Positions 51,653 to 61,153 of a DNA stretch of 64,000 nucleotides are shown one piece after another. Origin of the DNA: Silvibacterium bohemicum (GTDB lineage Bacteria; Acidobacteriota; Terriglobia; Terriglobales; Acidobacteriaceae); NCBI RefSeq assembly GCF_001006305.1, contig NZ_LBHJ01000020.1, positions 62,001-126,000 on the forward strand, written 5' to 3'. Below the pieces are notes generated by a model, which was not told where the DNA came from, ran no database searches, and saw only the letters and a program-made list of their open reading frames with translations. The first letter of the stretch is position 1, and each line of letters opens with the position of its first letter. Made by a program: the position numbers and the translations under genes.

Positions 51653-52972
51653 ATGGTTACACGCAGAGAGTTTCTCGACACGCTTGCAGTAGGAGCAGCA
51701 GGACTGGCGGTAGGGTCGACAGCGAAGAGCTACAGCCAGATTCTGGGCTCCAATGATCGGCTTAATTTTGCGGTCATCGGACTCCACAGCCGCGCCTATG
51801 CGCACCTCTCTTCCCTCAAGGCAAATAAGGCTGCGGCACGCATCACACATCTCTGCGATGTGGACAGTAATACACTCGACAAGTTCGCCAAGGATACGCA
51901 GCAGGAGCTGGGCGAAGCTCCGTCGACGAAGAGAGACTTCCGGGAGATCCTGGCGATCAAGGAAGTCGATGCGATCACTATCGCCGCGCCCGATCACTGG
52001 CATACTCCGATGGCCATCGCCGGACTGCAAGCGGGTAAGCATATCTACGTTGAAAAGCCGTGCAGTCACAATCCTGGCGAGGGCGCGCTCCTGGTGCGCG
52101 CGCAGCAGAAGTACGGCAAGCTGGTGCAGATGGGGACACAACAGCGCTCCTCTCCTCACACCATCGAGATTGTCGACAAAATTCACAACGGTCTGATTGG
52201 CCGCGCATACTACGCCAAGGCCTGGTACAGCAATACCCGCAAGTCGATTGGCTTCGGGAAGGAGGCTCCGGTGCCGTCGCAGCTCGATTGGGAGCTGTGG
52301 CAGGGCCCAGCTCCGCGCCGCGCTTACACCGACAACATTCAACCTTATAACTGGCACTGGTTTCGTATTTACGGTACCGGCGAGACCCTCAATAACGGCA
52401 CGCATGAGGTCGATGTGTGCCGCTGGGCGCTCGGTGTTGACTATCCGAACAGGATTACAGCATCGGGCGGACGATACACGTTCAAGGACGATTGGCAGTT
52501 CTATGACACGCTCGTCACCAGCTTCGAATATGACGAGAAGCTGATCTCCTGGGAGGGCAAGTCCTGCTCGGGAATGAAAATTTATAACCGCGATCGCGGA
52601 TCGACCATCATGGGAACTACCGGTTCGGCACTGGTCGATCGCGATGGGTATGAGGTCTACGACCTTAAGGGGAATAAGGTCGATGAGTTCAAACTAGGCA
52701 AACAGACATCGTCCTCCGACCTTATCGGCGCAGACTCCATGACAGACGCTCATTTCGCAAACTTCATCGCCGGCATTCGCAAAGGCGAGAAGCTCAATGC
52801 GCCGGTTTCTGTGGGCAATGTCGCCGTCACCATGCTCCAGCTCTCCAACATCGCGTGGGAAGTGCAACACGAGCTGCATCTCGACAGCAAGGATGGTAAG
52901 GTGCTGAACGATGCGCAAGCCATGGCTATGTGGGAGCGCGAATACGAGAAGGGCTGGGCGCCGCGTCTCTGA
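51653..52972 (+). CDS. Tat-exported Gfo/Idh/MocA-family oxidoreductase
   Basis: 439 residues; AAGGAG lies four bases before the ATG. N-terminal TRREFLDTLAVGAAGLAVG is a twin-arginine signal, so the folded, NAD(P)-loaded enzyme is exported. Rossmann part: NFAVIGLHSRAYAHLSSL, CDVDSNTLDKFA, TIAAPDHWHTPMAIAGLQ and EKPCSHNPGEG with the catalytic Lys; then the substrate domain with LDWELWQGPAPRR, YNWHWFRIYGTGETLNNGTHEVDVCRWALG, where H and D are typical active residues. Relatives act on sugars or their keto forms. The isomerase-like gene follows after 49 bases. Confidence 0.9.
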   Translation: MVTRREFLDTLAVGAAGLAVGSTAKSYSQILGSNDRLNFAVIGLHSRAYAHLSSLKANKAAARITHLCDVDSNTLDKFAKDTQQELGEAPSTKRDFREILAIKEVDAITIAAPDHWHTPMAIAGLQAGKHIYVEKPCSHNPGEGALLVRAQQKYGKLVQMGTQQRSSPHTIEIVDKIHNGLIGRAYYAKAWYSNTRKSIGFGKEAPVPSQLDWELWQGPAPRRAYTDNIQPYNWHWFRIYGTGETLNNGTHEVDVCRWALGVDYPNRITASGGRYTFKDDWQFYDTLVTSFEYDEKLISWEGKSCSGMKIYNRDRGSTIMGTTGSALVDRDGYEVYDLKGNKVDEFKLGKQTSSSDLIGADSMTDAHFANFIAGIRKGEKLNAPVSVGNVAVTMLQLSNIAWEVQHELHLDSKDGKVLNDAQAMAMWEREYEKGWAPRL

Positions 52973-53021
52973 GATGCGGGCATGGGCATAAGCATGAAGT
53001 TCATCAGAGGAATTTCCATCT

Positions 53022-53870
53022 ATGAAAAATGCTTTCTCGCGTCGCGACTTCATTCAATCTGCAGCGTTGGTTAGCGCCGCCGCAGCCATTCCCTCATTCG
53101 CGCAGCCATCCGTAGAAACGGGCCGGCCATCGCCGATTCGCCTGGGCTTGGCCAGCTATACCTTCCGCACTTTCAGCCGCGCACAGATGATCGGATTCAT
53201 GAAGCAGCTCAGCGTAACTGCTCTCAACGTGAAGGACACCAAAGATCATCTCCCAATCGATCAGGCTGGTGAGGCGCAGGCCATCGCCGACTACACTGCT
53301 GCAGGCATCAAACTCCACGCGGCGGGAGCCATCTACTTCCCTAAAGATGAAGACGATGACATCCGCGGCAAGTTCGAATATTGCAAACGGGCGAATATCC
53401 CGGTCATCGTCGCTGGCGACCCCGTGCCGGAAACTCTTTCGCGCATAGAAAAATTTGTAAGGGAATACGACATACGCTTCGCCATACACAATCACGGCCC
53501 CGAGGATAAGATCTGGCACTCTCCGCTCGATGTGCTGAAGGCGGTTGAGAATATGGACCCGCGCATGGGCTGTTGCATCGACGTGGGGCACTGCGTGCGC
53601 GCCGGTATAGACGTAGTGCAGGCCATTCACGCAGTCGGGCCACGGCTCTTCAACATGCACATGAAAGATCTGACCAGCTTTGGGAGCAAAGAGAGCCAAG
53701 TAGCGGTGGGAGACGGCATCATGCCGGTGCGGGAGATATTTGCGGCACTCATCGACACGAAGTACCCAGGATTCGTCGATCTAGAGTACGAAGTCCATGC
53801 CGACGATCCGATGCCTGGAGTCATCGCCAGCTTTGCTTATATGCGCGGTGTTCTCACTGGCATGGGATAG
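53022..53870 (+). CDS. Exported sugar-phosphate isomerase/epimerase-like TIM barrel protein
   Basis: 282 residues; the N-terminus SRRDFIQSAALVSAAAAIPSFA is a twin-arginine signal. The barrel (AP_endonuc_2/xylose isomerase-like) has GLASYTFRTF, AIHNHGPEDKIW, CCIDVGHCVRAG, MHMKDLT and FVDLEYEVH; the conserved acidic and His residues form a divalent-metal site. It is the second gene after the Gfo/Idh oxidoreductase on the same strand, and the two together suggest a periplasmic route that oxidises and then rearranges or cleaves a sugar. The specific reaction cannot be read from the sequence. Confidence 0.87.
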   Translation: MKNAFSRRDFIQSAALVSAAAAIPSFAQPSVETGRPSPIRLGLASYTFRTFSRAQMIGFMKQLSVTALNVKDTKDHLPIDQAGEAQAIADYTAAGIKLHAAGAIYFPKDEDDDIRGKFEYCKRANIPVIVAGDPVPETLSRIEKFVREYDIRFAIHNHGPEDKIWHSPLDVLKAVENMDPRMGCCIDVGHCVRAGIDVVQAIHAVGPRLFNMHMKDLTSFGSKESQVAVGDGIMPVREIFAALIDTKYPGFVDLEYEVHADDPMPGVIASFAYMRGVLTGMG

Positions 53871-54112
53871 AAGACTCGCGACTCAAGCCTTATCTGAGCA
53901 GGTCGGCGCCATTGCATGGACCAGCGGAAACGGGAATCCAGCGCCTGCGGTTCCTCGTCGGAGCCGCGTTCCGCGCTGCGCGCAGACTATGTCCCAAAAT
54001 ATGGGTTTTGCCGGGACGGTCAGCAATCTGGACGTCGCTCTTCCCGAGAAGACCGCTGCGCAGCAGTTTTATATCGACTGCTGCGGACTGGCCGCGATGC
54101 AGCAGCGGGGCG

Positions 54113-56716
54113 TTATTGTGTAACACCCGCGGTTACGTTTTCCACCGCGGGATGCGCCAGCGTGCCGCCGACGTGCAGAGGCGTCCCGGCGCGACCAGCC
54201 GCCCAGGTCAGATCGAGCTTGCGGTCAAAGGAAATCTTGCCGCTGACCGGATTGGTCGTACCCACTTTATTCAGCGTCAGCGCGCGGTCGGCGACTGCGC
54301 CTGTCGCATTCCACTGAGTGAAGCGCGATGGGGCAAAGGCAACATTCGCGACTTCCCCGCCGTTGACAGCGAGAGAACCCGCATTCCACCGCCAGTGAAA
54401 TTTACCCTGCGCCGAGGAAGCCAGATCCGAGGACGAATAGCCCTGCAGGGTCAGATCCGTTCCACCATCCATGCGTCCCGACGCTGGCCACTTTTCATCA
54501 AAAAGGGCTGCCACCTGACCCACGTCAACACCGCTCCAAGTGATCGCAAGAGAATACTGCGGCTGCGATCCGGAAGCCTCTACCGTGCCCGTTGCATGGG
54601 CGGACCCGCCGAGAGCTGCGGCATCGAGCGAGGTAATGTCCAGCCGATGATCTTTCACGCTGATGGAAGCGAGAGTGTTATGCAGAATGAGATCGCCGAG
54701 CGCGAAGGCCCCGATATGAACCTGCCCGTCCATGGTCGGCCACGGAGCCGTCTTCCGCTCGACCTCCGCGAGAATTCTTTCCAGCAATTCCCCATGCTGA
54801 CCGGCGCCAAGCAGAGCTGACTGGAGCGCGGCTGCGTCCAACTGCGGAATGTCGATATTGAAATGCGTCGCGCATGGCTCGGTGCTTTCGCATCGCGTCG
54901 CAGTGTCGGCCGACCCGCGAATCGCCACACCGTTGACCAACACGTTCGCATTGCTCCAGCTGATCTTGCCACCTCCAAAACTCGCCGTTGCCGAGGTGAT
55001 CGTCACCTGCTCTGGCAGCCAGTCGACCTTTGCCACCGCATTCTGGAGATGTATCCAACCTTGTGTGGATGAGCCGGTAGCAGCATTCAGACCGTCGTCT
55101 ACGGACGAGGGCTCTGCCAGCCATGGCCCTGCCACCGTCGCATCCATATCTGCGAGCCCTTGTGTTCCGAGTTGCTCTGTCGATGGGCGAAGCGAGGCGA
55201 GCGAAGTAGTCAGCCCCTTGAGCCTACCCACGGCCGCAGATCCCGCCAGGTGAAGGCTGAATCGTGCCGGCGTGAAGTCACCGGAAACCTGCAGCGGACT
55301 GGGCGCTCCCAGATCGACCGCCGCTGGTTCCAATACGATGGTCGACTGCGTGGGAACATTCACGGCACGAACATTGCGTTGGCTATGCTTCTTACCGTGA
55401 GACATAGGGGGTGTCGCAGTCGACGGCGTCATGAAATGCAGCGCCGGAAGCATAAGCGGCGCTCCGCCATCGGAAAATGTGAGGTTCAGAGGCTCGACCG
55501 TCGCGTCACCTTTCCAGGCAGGTACAGCGGCAGTCGCATAGGTGAAGCTTCCGTTGATGGTGCCCTTCGCTCCCCATGAAGACGATAACGAGGGACGTAA
55601 GAGCGCCATCAGATCGAGTGCCAGTGACGCGGGCGTCCGATTGATTTCCAGTGTGAGTTGGGACTGCGGCGCGGAAAAATTCCGGACATTGCCCGTCAGC
55701 AACAGATGTCCGTCCCCCACCGGCCAAAGGCAGGTGAGATTTTCAAGAGACTGCTCGTTATGCCGATATTCCGCCCGGCACTGCGCATCGATATTCAGCG
55801 GCGATAGCGGAGAGAACTCCTGCCGATGCGCATCCGCCACGCGCAATCGCGTCGTCACCTGCATATCGCCAACCTCGCCCGCTATGTCGGCTTCTGCACG
55901 TAGATCGCCGCGCCATCCCATATCGTCGGCGAAGAGCATACGGCTCACCTGACCCAAGGGAGCCCGCAACCATTCCGCGTGCAGCTTCACCGGCATCTGC
56001 TCCAATGTTGGAGCGCGATCGATCGATCCCTCCAGACGCATGGAGCCGGTGTCTTCGAGATCGATGTCGAGGTCGGTGCGAGCCGGCTGCGCCTCGAAGC
56101 GCAGTCTCCATTGATGAGGATTGTCCAGCCAGATGGAGAGGTCCGAGTTTAAGAACGCGAAGCCTTTCTTTTCGTTACCCGATTTGAAATTGATACGCGC
56201 CGACTTGAATTGAATGTACGGAAAGCGTGGATTTCCGCCGGAGTGCCGTTGCGCTGTTGGAGCATTTGGAATTCGCGAAGCCTGCTCCAGCAAAGAGCCG
56301 AAGTTCCACTGGCCTTTCGGGTCGCGGACAAGATTCACGCTGGCCTCGTCCAGATCGATGCGGCTTACTTCCAGCCTGCCGCGCCAGAGAGAGGTCAGGC
56401 GAACGGAAACCACGACGGAAGGGGAACGCAACAGCGGCTCGGCGCCGAAGTCGGAATTCTCCTCGACAACCAAATCGCTAATTGCGAGGCCGGGGCGCGG
56501 CAGAAGTTGAAGCTTTACCGATCCCAGATGAACGGGATGTCCGATGCTCCGCGCAAGAGTCTCGGAGATCGTCCGGTGATAGCGGTTGATATTGATCAGC
56601 GGCAGCAGGAAGGCTGCCGCGATCACAGTCACAATCAGCGCGAGCGAAAACCATCGCAGCAACTTCTCATGGCGATGTGCGGGCACGGGCGCAACACCCG
56701 GAGCGGATCCGCTCAT
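54113..56716 (-). CDS. AsmA-family protein
   Basis: 867 residues. An N-terminal cytoplasmic segment and one membrane helix (about 24-41), then the AsmA opening (NINRYHRTISETLARSIGHPVHLGSVKLQLLPRPGLAISDLVV) in the periplasm. The rest is a long beta-rich region typical of AsmA-like proteins, thought to form a hydrophobic groove that carries phospholipids toward the outer membrane. The C-terminus has the conserved late segment (GRMDGGTDLTLQGYS, LTWAAGRAGTPLHVGGTLAHP). One base separates it from the lepB gene upstream. Exact role in this organism is unknown. Confidence 0.87.
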   Translation of the reverse strand: MSGSAPGVAPVPAHRHEKLLRWFSLALIVTVIAAAFLLPLININRYHRTISETLARSIGHPVHLGSVKLQLLPRPGLAISDLVVEENSDFGAEPLLRSPSVVVSVRLTSLWRGRLEVSRIDLDEASVNLVRDPKGQWNFGSLLEQASRIPNAPTAQRHSGGNPRFPYIQFKSARINFKSGNEKKGFAFLNSDLSIWLDNPHQWRLRFEAQPARTDLDIDLEDTGSMRLEGSIDRAPTLEQMPVKLHAEWLRAPLGQVSRMLFADDMGWRGDLRAEADIAGEVGDMQVTTRLRVADAHRQEFSPLSPLNIDAQCRAEYRHNEQSLENLTCLWPVGDGHLLLTGNVRNFSAPQSQLTLEINRTPASLALDLMALLRPSLSSSWGAKGTINGSFTYATAAVPAWKGDATVEPLNLTFSDGGAPLMLPALHFMTPSTATPPMSHGKKHSQRNVRAVNVPTQSTIVLEPAAVDLGAPSPLQVSGDFTPARFSLHLAGSAAVGRLKGLTTSLASLRPSTEQLGTQGLADMDATVAGPWLAEPSSVDDGLNAATGSSTQGWIHLQNAVAKVDWLPEQVTITSATASFGGGKISWSNANVLVNGVAIRGSADTATRCESTEPCATHFNIDIPQLDAAALQSALLGAGQHGELLERILAEVERKTAPWPTMDGQVHIGAFALGDLILHNTLASISVKDHRLDITSLDAAALGGSAHATGTVEASGSQPQYSLAITWSGVDVGQVAALFDEKWPASGRMDGGTDLTLQGYSSSDLASSAQGKFHWRWNAGSLAVNGGEVANVAFAPSRFTQWNATGAVADRALTLNKVGTTNPVSGKISFDRKLDLTWAAGRAGTPLHVGGTLAHPAVENVTAGVTQ

Positions 56717-56717
56717 G

Positions 56718-57524
56718 CTACTTCACCAGATGTAAAGTCCGGCTCCAGCGCGTCTGATCGAAGAAGTGCAGCAGGATGTGGCTCATGAATCCCACGCGAT
56801 CCCCAACGCCAGTCCGCTCGTACTGCGTCTCCGGCGTGATGAACGACCAGTACACGAAGAGCGGCCGGCCGACGATGTTGGCGCGAGGCACGAAGCCCCA
56901 GTAACGGCTGTCCAGACTCACGGTGCGGTTGTCACCCATGGCGAAATATTTGCCCTGCGGCACAACCAGGTCGCCATTCTGAATGTGACTGGGCAGATCC
57001 AATGCCCAGGTAGCCGTGACTTCGACGCCATCCGTGGGTGCAAACGCAGGGAAGTCGTCGCGATACGGGAAGATGTTGTCGGGCGCGGGTTTTCCTGCCT
57101 GTGGCTCGTTCTGAGCCACGCCATTCAGATAGACGATGCCGTTCACAAGATGAATGTGATCGCCCGGAATGCCGATCACCCGCTTCACCAAGTAGAGGTC
57201 GGGCTCGCCGGGCTTGAAGAAGACGATGATGTCGCCACGGCTCACGTCACGATAGTGCACGAAGGGCGCCCAATGAGTGGGAGGAGCCAGGGTTACGCGG
57301 TCCACCATCACGTGGTCGCCTACCAGGAGCGTCTTCTCCATCGATGACGAGGGGATCGCAAAATTCTGAAAGACGAATGTGAGCGCGAAAAGCCCTAAGA
57401 CCAATACCCCGCAAATTGAGGCAAAGGCCTCAAACGGAGTTTCTTCGCCGCTCTGCTTGCTCTTCCCTGCCTGCTCTTCGAGCGCCTGCTCCATATTCTC
57501 CTGCAACGATCGTCTCCGCGACAC
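56718..57524 (-). CDS. lepB: Signal peptidase I, second copy
   Basis: 268 residues from the GTG at 57522-57524; an ATG at 57494 preceded by AGGAG is an alternative. One membrane helix (about 36-53) then PSSSMEKTLLVGD with catalytic Ser61, LVKRVIGIPGD with general-base Lys114, and MGDNRTVSLDSRYWG. It cleaves signal peptides on the outer face of the inner membrane. It starts three bases after the other lepB stop, so the two are co-transcribed. The N-terminus has an extra basic, Gln/Glu-rich stretch absent in its neighbour. Confidence 0.92.
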   Translation of the reverse strand: MSRRRSLQENMEQALEEQAGKSKQSGEETPFEAFASICGVLVLGLFALTFVFQNFAIPSSSMEKTLLVGDHVMVDRVTLAPPTHWAPFVHYRDVSRGDIIVFFKPGEPDLYLVKRVIGIPGDHIHLVNGIVYLNGVAQNEPQAGKPAPDNIFPYRDDFPAFAPTDGVEVTATWALDLPSHIQNGDLVVPQGKYFAMGDNRTVSLDSRYWGFVPRANIVGRPLFVYWSFITPETQYERTGVGDRVGFMSHILLHFFDQTRWSRTLHLVK

Positions 57525-57527
57525 TTA

Positions 57528-58367
57528 TCAGCGAACAATGCGCAACATACGGTCCCAGCGCGCAAAATCCGCTACCTTGCCGGCAACTGCATTCCCGTGT
57601 CCGAGTTTATCATCGGAAGACCCGGCCGCCCTGACCTGCGGCATCTCCGGCAAATCCGTTGCCGAAGGTTGCCGCAGCGAGAAATAGATCACAAACGGAC
57701 GCCCCACGATGTTGGCGCGCGGCACAAAACCCCAGTACCGGCTGTCGCGGCTATGATTTCGGTTATCTCCGAGCACAAAGTAAGAATTTGCCGGAACTAT
57801 CAGTTCCCCGTTTTGAACGTCGCCCCGCATGGCCTGCCACCAGTGCGGATCGATTCCAGGATTGGTATAGCCTCCTGCCGGAAACTGATCCCGAAACGCA
57901 TCCTCGTCGGCCGATTCATAGATCGCGTAGGGCTCGGTGACCGGATCGCCATTGCGATAAACCACTCCGTTCTTAAGGCGAATCCGATCTCCGGGAATGC
58001 CGACGACCCGCTTCACAACATGATCGGCCGGGTCGAGCGGGAAATGAAAAACAATGATGTCTCCCCGCTGCACCTTCCGGTATGGCAGCAGGTGCGACAA
58101 CCATCCCGGCTTGCCGTAGATCATCTTGTTCACCAGCAGGAAGTCGCCGACCAGCAGCGTGCGCTCCATCGACTCGGAGGGTATCCGGAACGGCTGCAAG
58201 ATGAAGGTCAGGGCGAACAGGGCGATCACGATGATCGACAGCAGAGAGCGTACCGTCTCCAGCGGCGAGGGAAAAACGATATGCGCAGCCTCAGGCCCGC
58301 TCGATGGCAAGACAGGCGCGGACTCTTCCACCGATGGCCTCTCCGAATTGGATGCGGGGAGGTTCAT
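57528..58367 (-). CDS. lepB: Signal peptidase I, first copy
   Basis: 279 residues from the ATG at 58365-58367 (ATGA overlap with the rnc stop); the longer open frame is shadow of rnc. One membrane helix (about 41-59), PSESMERTLLVGD with catalytic Ser66, HVVKRVVGIPGD with Lys119 and LGDNRNHSRDSRYWGFVP. A Pro/Ser-rich cytoplasmic N-terminus of about 40 residues precedes the helix. The copies share the catalytic motifs but differ elsewhere, suggesting old duplication and different client preference. Confidence 0.93.
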   Translation of the reverse strand: MNLPASNSERPSVEESAPVLPSSGPEAAHIVFPSPLETVRSLLSIIVIALFALTFILQPFRIPSESMERTLLVGDFLLVNKMIYGKPGWLSHLLPYRKVQRGDIIVFHFPLDPADHVVKRVVGIPGDRIRLKNGVVYRNGDPVTEPYAIYESADEDAFRDQFPAGGYTNPGIDPHWWQAMRGDVQNGELIVPANSYFVLGDNRNHSRDSRYWGFVPRANIVGRPFVIYFSLRQPSATDLPEMPQVRAAGSSDDKLGHGNAVAGKVADFARWDRMLRIVR

Positions 58368-59245
58368 GACGGGGATTCTGTGGGTGACTCTACCGGATCG
58401 TGCCGCTTGAGCCGCACGATAGCCCGGCGCGCCGCCTCCTGCTCCGCTTTTTTCTTGGTATTGCCCAACCCTCGAGCCAGCGCTTTGGATTTTGTTCCGC
58501 TCTTCGCGACGAAGACCTCGACCAGAAACCGCTTGCGATGATCGGGACCGCTCTCGGCTTTCACCACGTATTCGGGCTGCCCGGACTTCTGTGCCTGCAG
58601 GAGTTCCTGCAGAGCCGATTTGTGGTCGCCGATGCTGCTGCCGCCCAGCATCTGCTCGCGAAGTACTTCCACCGAGGGTTCGATCACTTCGCGCACTACG
58701 AAGTTTCGCGTGTGTTCGATTCCCGCATCGAGATAAAGCGCGGCTACCACCGCTTCCATGCAGTTGGCCAGCAATGCATTCTTTTTGCGGCCGCCGCTCC
58801 GCTCTTCTCCGCGCCCCAGCAGCATGTACGAGCCGAGACTCAGTCTGCCGGCCACTGCGCCAAGATGTTTTCGACTTACCAGCTCGGCACGTAGGCGCGT
58901 GAGCTGCCCCTCGTCGAGGTCCGGATAGCGCCGGCAAAGATCGTCCGCCGCTAGAAATCCAATGACCGCGTCTCCAAGGAACTCCAGCTGCTCGTTGTCC
59001 GAATCAGGAACGCTCGCGGCGGCATCCGGATCTTTCAGCTTGTTCTCATAGGCCAGAGAGCGGTGAGTGAGAGCCTGGGTCAGCAGCTCCGGCTTGCGAA
59101 AGCGATGTTCGAGCAATGCCTCGATCTCGCCTGGGTCTTCTCCACTCGCCTCACCCTCTCTCGGATTCGCCTGCTTCAATTCGGCCGTCGCTCCCTGCCC
59201 GTATTTTTGCGTCCAGACTTTCGCAACTGAATCTTGCGCCTGCAT
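58364..59245 (-). CDS. rnc: Ribonuclease III
   Basis: 293 residues, longer than the usual 220-230 because of an N-terminal extension of about 40. The nuclease domain has NEQLEFLGDAV (E85, E88, D92), and the second metal-binding motif reads ANCMEAVVAALYLD, with Asn161 where Asp is common and Glu164 present. The C-terminal dsRNA-binding domain reads DHKSALQELLQAQ, PEYVV and AKGLG-like ALARGLGNTKKKAEQEAAR. It processes rRNA precursors and structured mRNAs. First gene of the rnc-lepB-lepB-asmA unit. Confidence 0.93.
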   Translation of the reverse strand: MQAQDSVAKVWTQKYGQGATAELKQANPREGEASGEDPGEIEALLEHRFRKPELLTQALTHRSLAYENKLKDPDAAASVPDSDNEQLEFLGDAVIGFLAADDLCRRYPDLDEGQLTRLRAELVSRKHLGAVAGRLSLGSYMLLGRGEERSGGRKKNALLANCMEAVVAALYLDAGIEHTRNFVVREVIEPSVEVLREQMLGGSSIGDHKSALQELLQAQKSGQPEYVVKAESGPDHRKRFLVEVFVAKSGTKSKALARGLGNTKKKAEQEAARRAIVRLKRHDPVESPTESPS

Positions 59246-59289
59246 TTTCGCGTTCGATGTTCAGTCTCGATACTCTCAACTGTTAAGGT

Positions 59290-61029
59290 CTATTGCGGGT
59301 GCTGAGTATTCGCGGGCGGCGGATTTTTAGACGGTGGATCATCTTGGTCCTCGGTAACCTCGCGTTTCGGCAGCGCAAACGGATTCTTCAACCCCTTCTC
59401 TGCCGCTTGTTTCGTATCAGGCTGTCCATCGCGAACCGTCAATGCAGCCTTATATTCCAGCATCGCATCGTCGCGCTTGTCCTCGACGTCAAGAATCCGG
59501 CCCAGGTAGATGTGCGACCAGGCAAGCATCCGCGGATCGCTCGACAGCCGCACCGTCTCCTTGAAGGCGCTCTCCGCGTCATCAATGTTGCCCGTCATCA
59601 AGCTGGCCCGCGCCAGGATGAAGTTCGCGCGCGCCGGATCGGCCGTGTGCTCTTTCAGCGCAGTCTCGGAGAGGCCGGTCGCCGTCTTGGCGTCGCCTTT
59701 GCTCAGGTTCAGTTCCGCGAGATCCAGGCCGCGCGGTTGAATCGGGGTGCGCCGCAATACATCCTGCGAGCCTTCTTCCACAAAATGCACTTCGCGAGCC
59801 CGGTGCAGCTCCTGATCCACCGGCATGCCATAAACCATCTCGCCGATGCTCTCCTGGAGACTGACCGGAGTGTGCTCGAAAGCCACCAGCTGGTCGTAGA
59901 AATATTGACTCAGGACATAGCCTTCAGACATGGAACGCCCTACCGACTGCTCTCGAATCGCCGTATCCTTCTGCACGTCGGCGTTGTGCTCGCGATAGAT
60001 CCGCTCCAAATCCACACGCTCCGTATTCGCCGGTATCTGATGGATCGTGATTCCCGTGGACATGGTCCGCGCTTCTACTGCCCGAATCATCGACTCGATC
60101 ACCAGAGAAACGATATCGCTGCGATAAATGAAGTCGAGAGGAGCATCGCGCACCACCTTCAGGAACGGCAGCATTCTGTCGATTGCTCCGGCCCGCTGAT
60201 AGAGCAGGGGCTCAATCTCGTAGTGCAGATAGGTGTGACGAACCTGCTGCATGGGAATCTGGCCATTTGATGGGGATACCACGACGACGTAGTCGGCGCC
60301 ATAGACGCGCGCGTTGGTCTCCGCCGGCGACAGCATGGGTTCGAGAACCACCAGAAAGCGGCGTCCGTCGTACGCGCTGGCCGGCATCTTCAGGTAAATA
60401 TTGGTATCCACGATCATCTTGGTCAGTGGATCGTGGAGCTGCGCCACCTCGGCGTCGTAAGTAGGATGATTTTCCACCCAGATCACGTGAAGTTGCGCGG
60501 CCTGCACAAACTTCTGCAGAAGCGGCACGATGTCCGCGACCTGCGTCGAGTCCGGAGGCATGTCCGCTTCATCGACGCTCGGAGCAAGATCGGGCGGCGG
60601 CGTCAGATAGAGCGCCAGCGAAACATACTGTGCCAGGTCGTGGGCGCTATCCGCCAGACGATGCTGATCGATGTAGAAGCAGATACGGTCGCGGGCATCG
60701 CGAGCGTCGGCAGATTGCTGCGTCGCCTGATTGATCTGATCGCGAACGTGCTGCCGGATCGGATCCGAATTCTCGAGGCCGTTATCGTAGCCGCAGGCGT
60801 TAAGCGCGGCCGCGATGTCGAACAAGGCTTCGCTGGTCTGCAGGCTGATGGCCGGCCCTGCCGGATCGACCAAAGCCGGAGGCTTCGGCGGCGGAGGCGG
60901 CGTAATGGGGCTCTGCCCAACGGGCGACTTCGCCTTGACCGGCGTCTGGGCAAAGCAGCAGCTGCCCAGAGCAAGAGAAATGGCGATAACGGGAAGTGAG
61001 AAACGAGTCAGTGGTAGGAAAAACCGCAT
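59290..61029 (-). CDS. Secreted protein of unknown function with C-terminal TPRs
   Basis: About 579 residues from the ATG at 61027-61029; a TTG nine codons earlier is possible. Signal peptide (about 1-28, ending CCFAQ) then a Pro-rich linker (PPPPPKPP). The middle 300 residues hold no motif I can name; VRHTYLHYEIEPLLYQR around residue 230-260 has His/Glu spacing that recalls a metallopeptidase-like site but lacks HExxH. The last 130 residues contain three TPR-like units (AELNLSKGDAKTATGLSE, ANFILARASLMTGNIDDAES). The C-terminus is Pro/Asn-rich. It lies just upstream of rnc, leftward. Confidence 0.75.
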   Translation of the reverse strand: MRFFLPLTRFSLPVIAISLALGSCCFAQTPVKAKSPVGQSPITPPPPPKPPALVDPAGPAISLQTSEALFDIAAALNACGYDNGLENSDPIRQHVRDQINQATQQSADARDARDRICFYIDQHRLADSAHDLAQYVSLALYLTPPPDLAPSVDEADMPPDSTQVADIVPLLQKFVQAAQLHVIWVENHPTYDAEVAQLHDPLTKMIVDTNIYLKMPASAYDGRRFLVVLEPMLSPAETNARVYGADYVVVVSPSNGQIPMQQVRHTYLHYEIEPLLYQRAGAIDRMLPFLKVVRDAPLDFIYRSDIVSLVIESMIRAVEARTMSTGITIHQIPANTERVDLERIYREHNADVQKDTAIREQSVGRSMSEGYVLSQYFYDQLVAFEHTPVSLQESIGEMVYGMPVDQELHRAREVHFVEEGSQDVLRRTPIQPRGLDLAELNLSKGDAKTATGLSETALKEHTADPARANFILARASLMTGNIDDAESAFKETVRLSSDPRMLAWSHIYLGRILDVEDKRDDAMLEYKAALTVRDGQPDTKQAAEKGLKNPFALPKREVTEDQDDPPSKNPPPANTQHPQ

Positions 61030-61153
61030 AGAGAAGGCCAAGAACGAGCCTACCAAAGTCTATGCGTCTGCGAGAGCCAGGGTCAATCTTTGAGCACGAA
61101 GGAAAGGCGGCGGGCCTTCCCTCTCGCGTGTTTTGGAGGTGGTATTTCCCGGG

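Noticed and set aside
51611-52405. 264-codon antisense frame over the Gfo/Idh oxidoreductase
   Set aside because: The opposite strand codes for a clear family member with a Tat signal and ribosome binding site.
53871-54126. Small frames on both strands between the isomerase-like and AsmA genes
   Set aside because: No ribosome binding site or family resemblance; treated as noncoding.
57597-58541. 314-codon frame antisense to the signal peptidase gene
   Set aside because: Shadow of lepB; composition dominated by Arg and His with no domain.
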